From: an uncultured Prevotella sp.
GTDB taxonomy: Bacteria; Bacteroidota; Bacteroidia; Bacteroidales; Bacteroidaceae
Length of the DNA: 19,748 nt
Assembly (NCBI GenBank): GCA_905198745.1
Contig: CAJKDU010000043.1
Span: forward strand, 1 to 19,748
Direction: 5' to 3'
Of the stretch, positions 6,789-14,924 are shown in pieces (position 1 is the first letter of the stretch; the number at the start of each line of letters is the position of its first letter). The position numbers and the translations under genes are program-made. A model generated the notes under the pieces. It saw only the letters and a list, made by a program, of their open reading frames with translations. It ran no database searches and had not been told where the DNA came from.

Positions 6789-7796
6789 TTATTTCACTTC
6801 CCAAATATCATTGGTCTCAAGCAATTCGGCAAAATTGTGGTAAGACTTCTGCGCCTTCACTTCCTCTATCTGCCGGTGCACCGCCTCGTCATAGGTGGGA
6901 GCCTCAACATCGCGAATCACGCCAAGCGCCACGGGAAAGCCATGCTCGTTGTCCATCATCGCCAACTTCAGTTGCAGGGTGTTGTCCTCGCAGTGGGCAT
7001 TATGAACGAGTATGTCGTCGAGGGTGACGCCATTCTCTCCAATCTTCACCACCTTCAGTCCAAACCCTTCCTGCATCAGTCCATACTCGCCATGCTCACC
7101 GAAGACAAGCGGCTTGCCGTGCTCCACATAGATGGCGTTACGTAGCCGTCCCGCCTTGGTATAGACAGGTTCGTATGCTCCATTGTTGAAAATCATGCAG
7201 TTCTGCAGTATCTCACACACCGAAGCCCCCTTGTGGTGATAGGCAGCCTTGAGTATCTCCACCGTGTGTTCACCATCGTTGGCCACGGCACGGGCAAAGA
7301 AATGGCCACGGGCACCGAAACAAAGCTCCGCCGGACGGAACGGGTCTTCCACCGTGCCGTAGGGCGACGACTTGCTCACGAAGCCACGGGGCGACGTGGG
7401 CGAATACTGCCCTTTGGTTAGGCCATAGATGCGGTTGTTGAGCAACACCATGTTGAGGTCGATGTTGCGGCGCATGGCATGGATGAAATGGTTGCCGCCG
7501 ATGGCAAGTCCGTCGCCGTCGCCGCTTATCTGCCAAACGGTGAGCCGCGGATTCACCACCTTGGCTCCCGTGGCTATGGCTGCCGAACGGCCGTGAATGG
7601 TCTGCATGGCATAGGTGTTGACATAATAGGGCAAACGGCTCGAACAGCCTATGCCTGAGATGACAGCCGTCTCATAGGGCGGCACGCCCAGCTCTGCCAT
7701 TGCCTTCTGCAGCGAGGCAAGGAAGAAATGGTCTCCGCAGCCGGGACACCAGCGGGGTTGTCCCTTCTTGAAATCTTGTGCTGTATATTCCATCAT
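6789..7796 (-). CDS. korB: 2-oxoacid (probably 2-oxoglutarate):ferredoxin oxidoreductase, beta subunit
   Basis: This is the thiamine-diphosphate-binding subunit of the enzyme that converts a 2-oxoacid and CoA to acyl-CoA and CO2 while reducing ferredoxin. In 335 residues it shows the N-terminal 'WCPGCGDH' (C17, C20), 'GIGCSS' (C51) and a later cysteine (C200 or C194), which together would hold a 4Fe-4S cluster. The thiamine diphosphate motif starts 'GDGDGLAIGG' at residue 92 and ends in 'NN' near 121. The start at 7796 is supported by a rare good Shine-Dalgarno (GGAGG, 7805-7809) inside the end of korA. The gap to korA is 3 bp, so translation is probably coupled. The 2-oxoglutarate preference follows the usual naming of this subunit type in Bacteroidetes and was not proven here. 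Confidence 0.93.
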   Translation of the reverse strand: MMEYTAQDFKKGQPRWCPGCGDHFFLASLQKAMAELGVPPYETAVISGIGCSSRLPYYVNTYAMQTIHGRSAAIATGAKVVNPRLTVWQISGDGDGLAIGGNHFIHAMRRNIDLNMVLLNNRIYGLTKGQYSPTSPRGFVSKSSPYGTVEDPFRPAELCFGARGHFFARAVANDGEHTVEILKAAYHHKGASVCEILQNCMIFNNGAYEPVYTKAGRLRNAIYVEHGKPLVFGEHGEYGLMQEGFGLKVVKIGENGVTLDDILVHNAHCEDNTLQLKLAMMDNEHGFPVALGVIRDVEAPTYDEAVHRQIEEVKAQKSYHNFAELLETNDIWEVK

Positions 7797-7799
7797 AGC

Positions 7800-9650
7800 T
7801 TATTCCTCCATAATTTTAATGAATACCTGCTTGAGGTCTGCCACCACAAAGGGCTGTCCCTTGACCTCGTCATACTGGTAGGGCACAAAACCATCAATCT
7901 TCTGTCTGAGGTATTGGGCGAACTGCCCAAGGTTCTGCTCTGCCACCACCACCTTCTTATAGCTGCGGAGCACTCGGGCAGTGTTTTTCGGCAGCGGGTT
8001 GATAAACTCAAACTGTGCCAATGCCACCCGATGGCCCTCACGGCGCAGCTCCTGCATGGCGGTGTAAAGATGTCCGTAGGTGCTGCCGAAGCCCACGATG
8101 AGGAGTTCGGCATTGTCGGCATCACCCGACACCTCTATGTCGGGCACCGGAATAAGGTCAATCTTCTTGGCCCGCAAGTGGTCCATGCGGTTATGGTTGG
8201 CGGGTTCGGTGGAGATGGCACCCGTCTCGCCGTCCTTCTCCAGTCCGCCAAGTATATGCTCAAAGCCCTCTTGTCCCGGTATAGCCCAGTAGCGCACACA
8301 GGTGTCTGGATCACGGTGATAGGGTGAATAGCAGTACTTCTGCGACGGAGGTGCATAGTGTGGATGTATCTCGGGCAACTGCGTGATGTCGGGCAGTTTC
8401 CAGGCCGAAGAGCCGTTGGCTATGAAAGCGTCTGAGAGCAACACCACGGGAGTGAGATGCTCCAAGGCTATCTTGGCTGCCATAAAGGCAGCATCGAAAC
8501 AACCCGTGGGACTCACGGCGGCTATCACAGGAATGGGGCTCTCGCCGTTACGTCCGTAAAGCACTTGCAGCAAGTCTGTCTGCTCACTCTTGGTAGGCAT
8601 GCCCGTAGAAGGGCCGCCACGCTGAACGTCGATGACCACGAGCGGAAGTTCATCGATGACTGCCAGGTTAATAGCTTCCGACTTCAGACAGATGCCGGGA
8701 CCGGAAGTGGACGTGGCAGCCAATGCGCCGGCAAAAGAGGCACCGATGGCGCTGGCGCTGGCTGCTATCTCATCTTCCGCCTGCACGGTAATGACGCCAA
8801 GGCTCTTGTGCTTGGCAAGTTCGTGAAGAATGTCGGTGGCAGGAGTGATGGGATAGGAACCGAGATAGAGTTGCAGACGGGCACGCTCGGCCGCGGCTAT
8901 GAGTCCATAGGCAGTAGCCTTGTTGCCGGTAATGTCCATGTAGCGTCCCTTGTCCTTGTGGTGCGACTCCACCCTGTAGGTGGAAGGCACCGACTGCTGA
9001 GTGTTGAGTCCATAGTCATAGCCGACACGTACCACCTTCATGTTGTTGTCGGCCAAGAAGGGTTTGGCAGCAAACTTTTCACGCAGGAAGTCGTCTACCA
9101 GTTTCAAGTCGCGGTTGAATAGCCAGCACACCAGTCCGAGGGCAAACATGTTGCGGCACTTCAGCACCGCCTTGTTGTCCATGCCGCTGTCGGCAAGGCA
9201 TGCCTTGACCATCCTCGTAATAGGACATGCCACCACCCGGTCGGGGTCTATGCCCATCTCGGCGAGGTAATCGGAAGAATGAAACATGGCCTTCTCCAGG
9301 TCATCCGGACCGAAACTGTCAATGTCAATAATAATGGTTGCCGTGGGCTTGGTATACTTGTACTGTGTTTTGAGGGCGGCTGCATTCATTGCCACAAGCA
9401 CGTCGCAAAGGTCGCCCGGGGTAAAGACCTTGCCCTCGCCGATATGCACTTGATAGCCAGACACGCCGGTCAGCGAGCCGTGGGGAGCGCGAATGTCGGC
9501 AGGATAGTCGGGAAAGGTAGATATTCCGTTGCCCACTGTGGCGGAAACGGTAGAAAAGATATTGCCTGCAAGTTGCATGCCGTCACCCGAATCGCCCGAG
9601 AACCGGACCACCACCTGTTCGAGTTCCTTGATTTCTATGTGTTTTGTCAT
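7800..9650 (-). CDS. korA: 2-oxoacid (probably 2-oxoglutarate):ferredoxin oxidoreductase, fused gamma-alpha subunit
   Basis: The 616-residue protein is a fusion. Residues 10-190 are the gamma domain ('VVRFSGDSGDGMQLAGN', 'PDYPADIRAPHGSLTGVSGYQVHIG' region). The remainder is the pyruvate-flavodoxin/ferredoxin oxidoreductase N-terminal-type alpha domain ('GSYPITPATDIL', 'QAEDEIAASASAIGASFAG', 'STSGPGICLKSEA', 'DVQRGGPSTGMPTKSEQTD'). It partners KorB to oxidise 2-oxoacids and feed reduced ferredoxin to anaerobic metabolism. The frame could be extended upstream to a GTG at 9692, but that lies upstream of the predicted -7 box at 9673-9680, so the ATG at 9650 (MTKHIEIKEL) is the better start. Confidence 0.93.
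   Translation of the reverse strand: MTKHIEIKELEQVVVRFSGDSGDGMQLAGNIFSTVSATVGNGISTFPDYPADIRAPHGSLTGVSGYQVHIGEGKVFTPGDLCDVLVAMNAAALKTQYKYTKPTATIIIDIDSFGPDDLEKAMFHSSDYLAEMGIDPDRVVACPITRMVKACLADSGMDNKAVLKCRNMFALGLVCWLFNRDLKLVDDFLREKFAAKPFLADNNMKVVRVGYDYGLNTQQSVPSTYRVESHHKDKGRYMDITGNKATAYGLIAAAERARLQLYLGSYPITPATDILHELAKHKSLGVITVQAEDEIAASASAIGASFAGALAATSTSGPGICLKSEAINLAVIDELPLVVIDVQRGGPSTGMPTKSEQTDLLQVLYGRNGESPIPVIAAVSPTGCFDAAFMAAKIALEHLTPVVLLSDAFIANGSSAWKLPDITQLPEIHPHYAPPSQKYCYSPYHRDPDTCVRYWAIPGQEGFEHILGGLEKDGETGAISTEPANHNRMDHLRAKKIDLIPVPDIEVSGDADNAELLIVGFGSTYGHLYTAMQELRREGHRVALAQFEFINPLPKNTARVLRSYKKVVVAEQNLGQFAQYLRQKIDGFVPYQYDEVKGQPFVVADLKQVFIKIMEE
7805..7809 (-). promoter_or_regulatory. Shine-Dalgarno sequence of korB within the korA end
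   Basis: The minus strand reads GGAGG 8 nt before the korB ATG at 7796, within the last codons of korA. Most genes in this window lack such a site, so it stands out. It supports the chosen start and coupled korA-korB translation. Confidence 0.65.
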
Positions 9651-9672
9651 ACGCAAGAATGGTTTAACTTCG

Positions 9673-9680
9673 CAAAAATA
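9673..9680 (-). promoter_or_regulatory. -7 promoter box of korAB
   Basis: The minus strand reads TATTTTTG, matching TAnnTTTG, 22 nt upstream of the ATG at 9650. CTTG (9701-9704 on the plus strand as CAAG) lies 20 nt further upstream and could be the -33 element. Confidence 0.6.
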
Positions 9681-9832
9681 GGAAATAAACACATACCAAA
9701 CAAGCTATCAGGCACTTTTATTTTCGTTCATAGAACAAGAGGTTTCATGTATAAGACGATTTCCTGATTATCCCCCATATCGTTTCATGCTGATGAATGA
9801 GAAACATCAAACGAATTCTTTCACCCGAGCGC

Positions 9833-9941
9833 AAAAGTAAGCATTGTTTGCGAACAACAGGTACTTTTAGATGTCGTTGAAGCCATTGTTTGCAAACAAC
9901 AGCCACTTTTGGGTCTCGTTGAGGGTCTTGATCGCGATCAA
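9833..9941. repeat. Three 42-bp tandem repeats, each centred on a 14-bp palindrome
   Basis: Palindromes occur at 9844-9857 (TTGTTTGCGAACAA, one G-T pair), 9886-9899 (TTGTTTGCAAACAA, perfect) and 9928-9941 (TTGATCGCGATCAA, perfect), exactly 42 bp apart. Each is followed by a less conserved segment with CACTTTT or TACTTTT. Around the first palindrome the symmetry extends to AAAAGTA (9833-9839) and TACTTTT (9862-9868). In the third unit both halves change together, so symmetry is kept. The minus strand also reads these as a repeating 14-codon open frame. Confidence 0.8.
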
Positions 9942-10171
9942 CGGTCACTTTTAAGAGTCGAAGGGCATCCTGATTCAAGTTTCTTTGTCCACAATTTGTG
10001 ATAGCAAGGTGTTGACTACTGTTTCTTGCTGCATTTTGTTCAAAAAGTTCCAAGAAACTTAAATCAAGAGCCTCACTAACTGAAATATTCAATTTATTGG
10101 CTTTTCCAGAATTTGGAGTGATGCCCCCAAATTGTTACCCTATTTATCACTTCCGACAAGAAAATTGAAGA

Positions 10172-10179
10172 TAAATTTG
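10172..10179 (+). promoter_or_regulatory. Candidate -7 box for the three-gene glycosyltransferase operon
   Basis: TAAATTTG matches TAnnTTTG and lies 75 nt upstream of the ATG at 10255. No good TTTG element is found about 20 nt upstream, so support is moderate. Confidence 0.4.
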
Positions 10180-10254
10180 TCGCAGCAAGGAAATAGTCGT
10201 AACTTAGCAGAAAATATCACTTATACAAAGACAACAACAGGAAAATTCATTGAT

Positions 10255-10965
10255 ATGATTCCCAAGACCATTCATCTGTGCTGGTTCAGCAACGACCCTT
10301 ATCCAGTTGAGATAAAAGTATGCCTGGACACTTGGAAGCGTGTACTGCCTGACTACACAATCAGAATATGGCGCTATGCCGACGCAAAAGCAATCGGATG
10401 CACGTTTATTGACGAGGCACTTGCAGAAAAGAAGTGGGCTTTCGCAGCCGATGTAGTAAGATTTTATGCCGTATATACGGAAGGTGGTGTATATATGGAC
10501 AGCGACATTTTCCTCTATAAACGCTTTGACGAGTTTATCCCTGAGCATGGCTTTGCCACGTTCAACGAGAAGATAGAAAAGGAGCAATCTGTTTTCGGAC
10601 TGCAAGCAGCTTTCTTCATGGGCGAGAAAGGAAACCAATATTGCAAGGACGTACTCGATTATTACATGAATACAAGTTTTAAAAATGCCGATGGTTCATT
10701 CAACGACACCATTTCCCCTTACGTGATGGTGGATGTGGCCAAGCGGTATGGCTTCCGTTTTGAAGATGTGGAGCAGCAGTTGGACGGACTCACCGTCTAC
10801 CCCACTCGCCACCTGGCACCCCGGAAACGCTTTGCCGTGCTCGCTGACACTTTCGCCACCCACCGAGTCTATGGAAGCTGGCGCAAGCGCAAGTTCGGCC
10901 GTACCGTAGAACTGAAAGTCAAGCATGTTTGGCATATCGTGAAATATTTCCTTTTTAAAAGATAA
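10255..10965 (+). CDS. GT32-type glycosyltransferase (sugar-binding DXD)
   Basis: A 236-residue protein starting MIPKTIHLCWFSNDPYP, typical of the GT32 'mannosyltransferase OCH1-like' group found in bacterial capsule and LPS clusters. Residues 61-84 contain 'WAFAADVVRFYAVYTEGGVYMDSD'-type sequence; D82-S83-D84 is the metal and nucleotide-sugar binding motif. The donor and acceptor are not known. The frame is open further upstream to a TTG at 10132, but family alignment supports the ATG at 10255. It is a paralogue of the minus-strand gene at 15965-16699, with the same motif at the same residue numbers. First gene of a three-gene plus-strand operon. Confidence 0.88.
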   Translation: MIPKTIHLCWFSNDPYPVEIKVCLDTWKRVLPDYTIRIWRYADAKAIGCTFIDEALAEKKWAFAADVVRFYAVYTEGGVYMDSDIFLYKRFDEFIPEHGFATFNEKIEKEQSVFGLQAAFFMGEKGNQYCKDVLDYYMNTSFKNADGSFNDTISPYVMVDVAKRYGFRFEDVEQQLDGLTVYPTRHLAPRKRFAVLADTFATHRVYGSWRKRKFGRTVELKVKHVWHIVKYFLFKR

Positions 10966-10966
10966 A

Positions 10967-11791
10967 ATGAGAAAGATAACTGTTATCACCATCAACTATA
11001 ACAACCTGCAAGGACTGAAACGAACGGTTCCTTCCGTTTTGTCACAATCCTACGATGATTTTGAATATGTGATAGTAGACGGCGGGTCAACCGATGGCAG
11101 CAAAGAGTATATAGAACAGCAACACGGCATAGACACTTGGGTGAGCGAGAAAGACAATGGTATCTATAATGCCATGAACAAAGCCGTAGGCATGGCTCAT
11201 GGCGAGTATTGCATATTCATGAATTCCGGTGACCATTTCTTCTCGGCTCTGTCGCTTGAAAATGCAGCAGAGGAATTAGACGGCAGTGACTACTGTACAG
11301 GTAAAACTGCAGTGGTGGAGGACGACTTCCTGTCACTTTGCATCCCACCCAAGACAATGACCTTTTATTTTGTAAAAGGGACATCATTGCAGCACCAATC
11401 AACTTTTATCAAAACACAGTTGCTCAAAAGTCACCCTTATAATGAAGACTTGAAAATCGTAGCAGACTGGGAGCACTTCCTAAAATGTTGGTATTTAAAC
11501 AACTGCAGTTATAAAGCACTTCAGACGGTCGTGGCAGCCTACTATCTGGATGGGTTCTCTGCACAAAACGAAAATCTGTTGAAAGAGGAAAGGAAGCGTG
11601 TAATAGACGCTATTTTCGAAGGCAATAAGAATATTCCGCATATAGTTGAAACAAAACAGGAGAAACGGGACCGACTGACAGACAACCTGAAATTTAAACT
11701 GAGAAATGCCATGAAAAAGAAACCATTGTCGCGCGACTGGAAAGTCATGCGTAACGGTTTTAAGTTCTTCTTCAAGGATTTGTTTATCTAA
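10967..11791 (+). CDS. GT2 glycosyltransferase (WcaE-like)
   Basis: A 274-residue family 2 transferase of the GT-A fold. The N-terminus 'ITVITINYNNLQGLKRTVPSVLSQSYDDFEYVIVDGGSTDGS' region (residues 3-45) is the nucleotide-binding half. 'EKDNGIYNAMNKAV' (61-74) and 'NSGD' (86-89) in place of DXD are typical of the colanic-acid WcaE-like subgroup. The C-terminal 60 residues are basic and may sit on the membrane surface. It starts one base after the preceding stop, so the two are co-transcribed. The sugar added is unknown. Confidence 0.88.
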   Translation: MRKITVITINYNNLQGLKRTVPSVLSQSYDDFEYVIVDGGSTDGSKEYIEQQHGIDTWVSEKDNGIYNAMNKAVGMAHGEYCIFMNSGDHFFSALSLENAAEELDGSDYCTGKTAVVEDDFLSLCIPPKTMTFYFVKGTSLQHQSTFIKTQLLKSHPYNEDLKIVADWEHFLKCWYLNNCSYKALQTVVAAYYLDGFSAQNENLLKEERKRVIDAIFEGNKNIPHIVETKQEKRDRLTDNLKFKLRNAMKKKPLSRDWKVMRNGFKFFFKDLFI

Positions 11792-11801
11792 CATCAAGTA
11801 C

Positions 11802-12962
11802 ATGAAAGTTCTATACGACTATCAAGCCTTTGACATGCAAACGCATGGTGGCGTCTCACGCTGCTTTGCCGAGCTATATTCCCATCTGCCTCAAGACATA
11901 CTGGCACACATCGGTGTGTTGGAAAGCAACAATGTGTATTTACAAGCTATGGGAGTCAAACCTCAAGGCAACATCTACAAAAACTTTCTCTGCGAAAAGG
12001 ACTCCACGCTGAAATATATTCTCTTCAAGCTGTGCTACAATGTGAAACATGGCGACTATCGCCGTTGGAACCGCATGCCCAAAATCAACAAGTTGGAATC
12101 TATCGAGCGTCTGAAAGAAGGAAACTTCGACATCTTCCATCCCACGTTCTTCGATCCCTATTTTTTCAAGTACATCGGCAACAAGCCTTATATACTGACC
12201 GTACACGACATGATTCCCGAGCTGTTTCCCCAATACTATGGACATGACAATGGACAGATTCTGCAAAAGAACATGACTATACCTCGGGCAGCCCACCTCA
12301 TCGCTGTTAGCGAGCAGACAAAAAAAGACATGTGCCGCATCATGGGCGTCAAGGAAGAACAAGTAAGCGTTGTCTACCATGGAGCAGACGAGACGCCTTA
12401 CGTTCCCTCCACAGGCAATGACAAAGATTACGAATACTTACTCTATGTGGGCGACAGACATTTCTACAAAAACTTCGCATCCTTTGCCAAGAGTTGCCTC
12501 CCCATCCTCAAGCGACACCGCGACATGAAGATAATCTGCACAGGCAAGCCTTTTACAGAAGAAGAAAAGGTTATGTTCAAGGAATGGAACATGGAAAACC
12601 GATTCGTACAGTTGTTTGTCAAGACCAATCAGGAAATGCTTGACCTCTACCACCATGCCGTAGCTTTTGTCTATCCATCATCATACGAGGGCTTCGGAAT
12701 TCCCATACTGGAAGCCTACAAGGCTGGTTGTCCTGTGTTCCTCAACCACGCAAGTTGCTTTCCGGAAATAGCCGGTGATGCAGCCGTGTATTTCAACATC
12801 GACAGCCAGAAGTCAAACTTTGAAGAGAAATTCGAGGATTTCTATCATGGCAACGCCAATGAGCGAAAGGTCTTGATAGAAAAACAAACCGCACGCCTAA
12901 AGCTCTATTCCTGGCGGAAATCGGCACAACAACTTGCCGACATATACAATCGTTTCGGTTAG
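11802..12962 (+). CDS. GT4 glycosyltransferase
   Basis: A 386-residue GT-B-fold transferase. The N-terminal half has 'QTHGGVSRCFAELY' (about 13-26), the usual glycine-rich acceptor-side loop. 'PYILTVHDMIPELFP' lies near residue 130 and 'LIAVSEQTKKDM' near 165. The C-terminal half has 'LLYVGDRHFYKNF' near 210 and the donor-binding 'YPSSYEGFGIPILEAYKAG' near 290-308, with the E-x7-E pattern. It probably adds a hexose to LPS or a related glycan; the specificity is unknown. It is the last gene of the plus-strand operon, and its stop codon lies inside the first arm of the hairpin at 12951. Confidence 0.9.
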   Translation: MKVLYDYQAFDMQTHGGVSRCFAELYSHLPQDILAHIGVLESNNVYLQAMGVKPQGNIYKNFLCEKDSTLKYILFKLCYNVKHGDYRRWNRMPKINKLESIERLKEGNFDIFHPTFFDPYFFKYIGNKPYILTVHDMIPELFPQYYGHDNGQILQKNMTIPRAAHLIAVSEQTKKDMCRIMGVKEEQVSVVYHGADETPYVPSTGNDKDYEYLLYVGDRHFYKNFASFAKSCLPILKRHRDMKIICTGKPFTEEEKVMFKEWNMENRFVQLFVKTNQEMLDLYHHAVAFVYPSSYEGFGIPILEAYKAGCPVFLNHASCFPEIAGDAAVYFNIDSQKSNFEEKFEDFYHGNANERKVLIEKQTARLKLYSWRKSAQQLADIYNRFG

Positions 12963-12991
12963 TTGCCCTTGAAGAGCAACTAACCGAAACG
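12951..12991. terminator. Perfect 16-bp hairpin between convergent glycosyltransferase operons
   Basis: CGTTTCGGTTAGTTGC at 12951-12966 pairs perfectly with GCAACTAACCGAAACG at 12976-12991 across a 9-nt loop. The left arm includes the stop codon of the GT4 gene, and the right arm ends 7 bp from the stop of the convergent GT2 gene. There is no T-run on either side, so it is a shared terminator or a 3'-end stabilising structure rather than a textbook intrinsic terminator. Confidence 0.7.
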
Positions 12992-12998
12992 CCAAATA

Positions 12999-14000
12999 TT
13001 ACTCAAAAAAGTTGTTGGTATTGCTGTGCTTAAAGAACATTATCTTGTTCACCATTCGCTGATAATACACAAAAGTGGAGGAGTGATTCATCATCAGAAA
13101 CAACAATAGGCGCATCTTGAAACCAAGACTATCCACTTGCTGTCCCTTATATTCTTTCAGTTCACTCCGTATCATGCGTATATACTCTTTGGCCTTACGC
13201 CGGTCGTGGAGCGTGCGCGATATGCGGGATATATGTTTGCTCACTCTCACGCCACGTATCAGCATCTGACGCTTGGCACAATCACGGTATTTGGTGTGAG
13301 CATAATAATTATATCTGAACTTCTCGGCACGGAAAAAGTCTAATTCCTTTTCGGGAGAAAGGATTGTGACCAGGCTACTCTTCCGCAAACGATAGTGATA
13401 AAACGGACGCTTGGTGTAGACCACCCTCTGCACATTGTCAAACCAATAGGGCAACACCCCATAATCTTCATAGCTTTTGTTGCCAGGCATCAAATGAGTG
13501 AGACAACTGCGCTTGAACACCATTTGCCAGATATAGCTCTGCACCTTGTCCTTGATAATCATGTCGTGTATCTTGTCATGGTCAAGCACGACAACTTCAT
13601 CGGAAGGATTCTTGCACCACGACTTCTTCTTGCTCTCCTTATAATGGTTGCACACGGCTATGTCTGCATCCGTTTTCTTGATTTGCTCCATCAAGAAAGC
13701 ATACATATCCACATCTATCCAGTCGTCACTGTCGACAAACCCCACATAGTTTCCGTGGCACTGCGACAAGGCGACGTTTCTGCTGTCACCCTGTCCCGTG
13801 TTACGTTTGTGTATGACATGTATGCGATTGTCCTTTTCCGCCCATCGGTCGCATATCTCTGCTGAAGCATCAGTCGAACCGTCATCCACAAGAATGAGTT
13901 CCCAGTTCTCAAAAGTCTGGTTATGTATTGACGTGATGCATTTGTCCAAGTATCGGGCTGTATTGTAAACAGGAACTATAATGCTCAGTTCTATATCCAT
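12999..14000 (-). CDS. GT2 glycosyltransferase
   Basis: A 333-residue family 2 transferase. 'LSIIVPVYNTARYLDKCITSI' (5-25), 'LILVDDGSTDAS' (35-46), 'NTGQGDSRNVAL' (67-78) and 'VGFVDSDDW' (86-94, DXD at 90-92) are all in the expected order. The last 120 residues are rich in Arg, Lys and Phe, as in many LPS transferases. An in-frame ATG at 14045 would overlap the upstream gene by 20 bp and add residues unlike the family, so the ATG at 14000 is preferred. It is the last gene of the minus-strand LPS cluster, 25 bp after its upstream neighbour. Confidence 0.88.
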   Translation of the reverse strand: MDIELSIIVPVYNTARYLDKCITSIHNQTFENWELILVDDGSTDASAEICDRWAEKDNRIHVIHKRNTGQGDSRNVALSQCHGNYVGFVDSDDWIDVDMYAFLMEQIKKTDADIAVCNHYKESKKKSWCKNPSDEVVVLDHDKIHDMIIKDKVQSYIWQMVFKRSCLTHLMPGNKSYEDYGVLPYWFDNVQRVVYTKRPFYHYRLRKSSLVTILSPEKELDFFRAEKFRYNYYAHTKYRDCAKRQMLIRGVRVSKHISRISRTLHDRRKAKEYIRMIRSELKEYKGQQVDSLGFKMRLLLFLMMNHSSTFVYYQRMVNKIMFFKHSNTNNFFE

Positions 14001-14025
14001 GATTGCTTTCTTTAGATTTTTCTTT

Positions 14026-14802
14026 TCAACCTTTTCTGATTCCATTCTTGCATGCCACTATTCCCAGGTTGCGCTTGAAAATGGCTTCGTTGTCGGGCAC
14101 AAATTCCTTTTCCTTATGATAAAGGTGATACTCTATGGCCCTGAATTTGGCAAACTTCTTTTTCAGTCCCGAATTATTCAAGCGGGCTATGATGTCGGTG
14201 TCCTCGTACCCGTAACCTTCAAGGCTCGAGTCAAAGCCATTAACACGCATCAAGTCATCATAGAACACCGCCATATTGCAACTGCGCCCATACAGCGGAA
14301 CGCGCCGCCGATAATTTTGGGTCAAGCTTCTCAACATGGGGAGATATAAGGCATTCAACCGTTGATATACTCCTCGGGTATACCAATGCAAGTTGACTGT
14401 CCCTTCTTTTATCAATTGCCCGGTAAGCTCTTCACTGACTCTTGCACGACTGCCTATCACATAGTAGCCGCGCTCCGCCATGCGGGCATGGTCTTCCACG
14501 AAATGACGTTCCATCACAATGTCACCGTCTATGAAGATGACGTAGTCACCTTCACACTGCCGCAAGGCATTATTTCTTGATTCTGCTGCCCGAAAACCTC
14601 TGTCTTCCTGCCATGCATGCTTCAATGTGCAGGGATAGCCGTGAGCCATATCCGCTATCAGGAGCCTCGTTTCTTCACCCGAACCATCGTCTGCCACGAT
14701 TACCTCGTCGGGCAACTGCGTCTGTCGAGCTGCACTCATCAGGCTCAGGCGTAAAGCTTCAGGCCAATTGTAGGTTGTTATTATCAAAGAGACTTTCATC
14801 AT
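14026..14802 (-). CDS. GT2 glycosyltransferase with galactosyltransferase-like C-terminal motif
   Basis: A 258-residue protein with 'VSLIITTYNWPEALRLSL' (4-21), 'VIVADDGSGEET' (34-45), 'DRGFRAAESRNNAL' (67-80), 'IDGDIV' (91-96, DXD) and 'GYGYEDTDI' (196-204). The last motif is shared with the C-terminal domain of polymerising GalNAc/Gal transferases (chondroitin synthase-like) and is found in many LPS-core GT2 enzymes; it binds the acceptor side and supplies an acidic residue. The start could be the first or second ATG (14802 or 14799). A 122-bp gap separates it from the gene upstream, and no clear promoter was found there. Confidence 0.87.
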   Translation of the reverse strand: MMKVSLIITTYNWPEALRLSLMSAARQTQLPDEVIVADDGSGEETRLLIADMAHGYPCTLKHAWQEDRGFRAAESRNNALRQCEGDYVIFIDGDIVMERHFVEDHARMAERGYYVIGSRARVSEELTGQLIKEGTVNLHWYTRGVYQRLNALYLPMLRSLTQNYRRRVPLYGRSCNMAVFYDDLMRVNGFDSSLEGYGYEDTDIIARLNNSGLKKKFAKFRAIEYHLYHKEKEFVPDNEAIFKRNLGIVACKNGIRKG

Positions 14803-14924
14803 ATGTTTTTGTGCCTTATTGTATGAACAGACTTCTTGCCGAAAGTTTGCACGGTTCCGAGTCTTTTTAACTTACTTTACACATTCCCTTTTCCCACAGG
14901 AAATGTAAACATGCCATAGTTTTG

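Larger units (their letters stand above)
9693..10254. other. 560-bp divergent intergenic region between korAB and the glycosyltransferase operon
   Basis: This region holds the korA -33 element, the palindromic repeats at 9833-9941, and a candidate promoter for the plus strand at 10172. A minus-strand frame (9745-10092, 115 codons) runs through the repeats; it has no recognisable domain and its repeated part mirrors the DNA repeat, so I do not call it a gene. From 9950 to 10130 nothing specific was recognised. Confidence 0.55.

Noticed and set aside
9651..9692. Upstream GTG start for korA
   Set aside because: It would place the start codon upstream of the predicted -7 box and adds residues outside the family.
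9745..10092. 115-codon minus-strand frame with 14-residue repeats
   Set aside because: The residue repeats are explained by the 42-bp DNA repeat, whose palindromic symmetry points to DNA- or RNA-level function. Kept as an alternative in the findings, not called as a gene.
10132..10254. Upstream TTG start for the first GT32 gene
   Set aside because: The added 41 residues lie before the family's conserved MIPK start and include the candidate promoter.
14876..14909. Possible terminator between the galactofuranosyltransferase-like gene and the next GT2 gene
   Set aside because: The stem is interrupted by a bulge and no T-run follows on the minus strand; the evidence is too weak to split the operon here.
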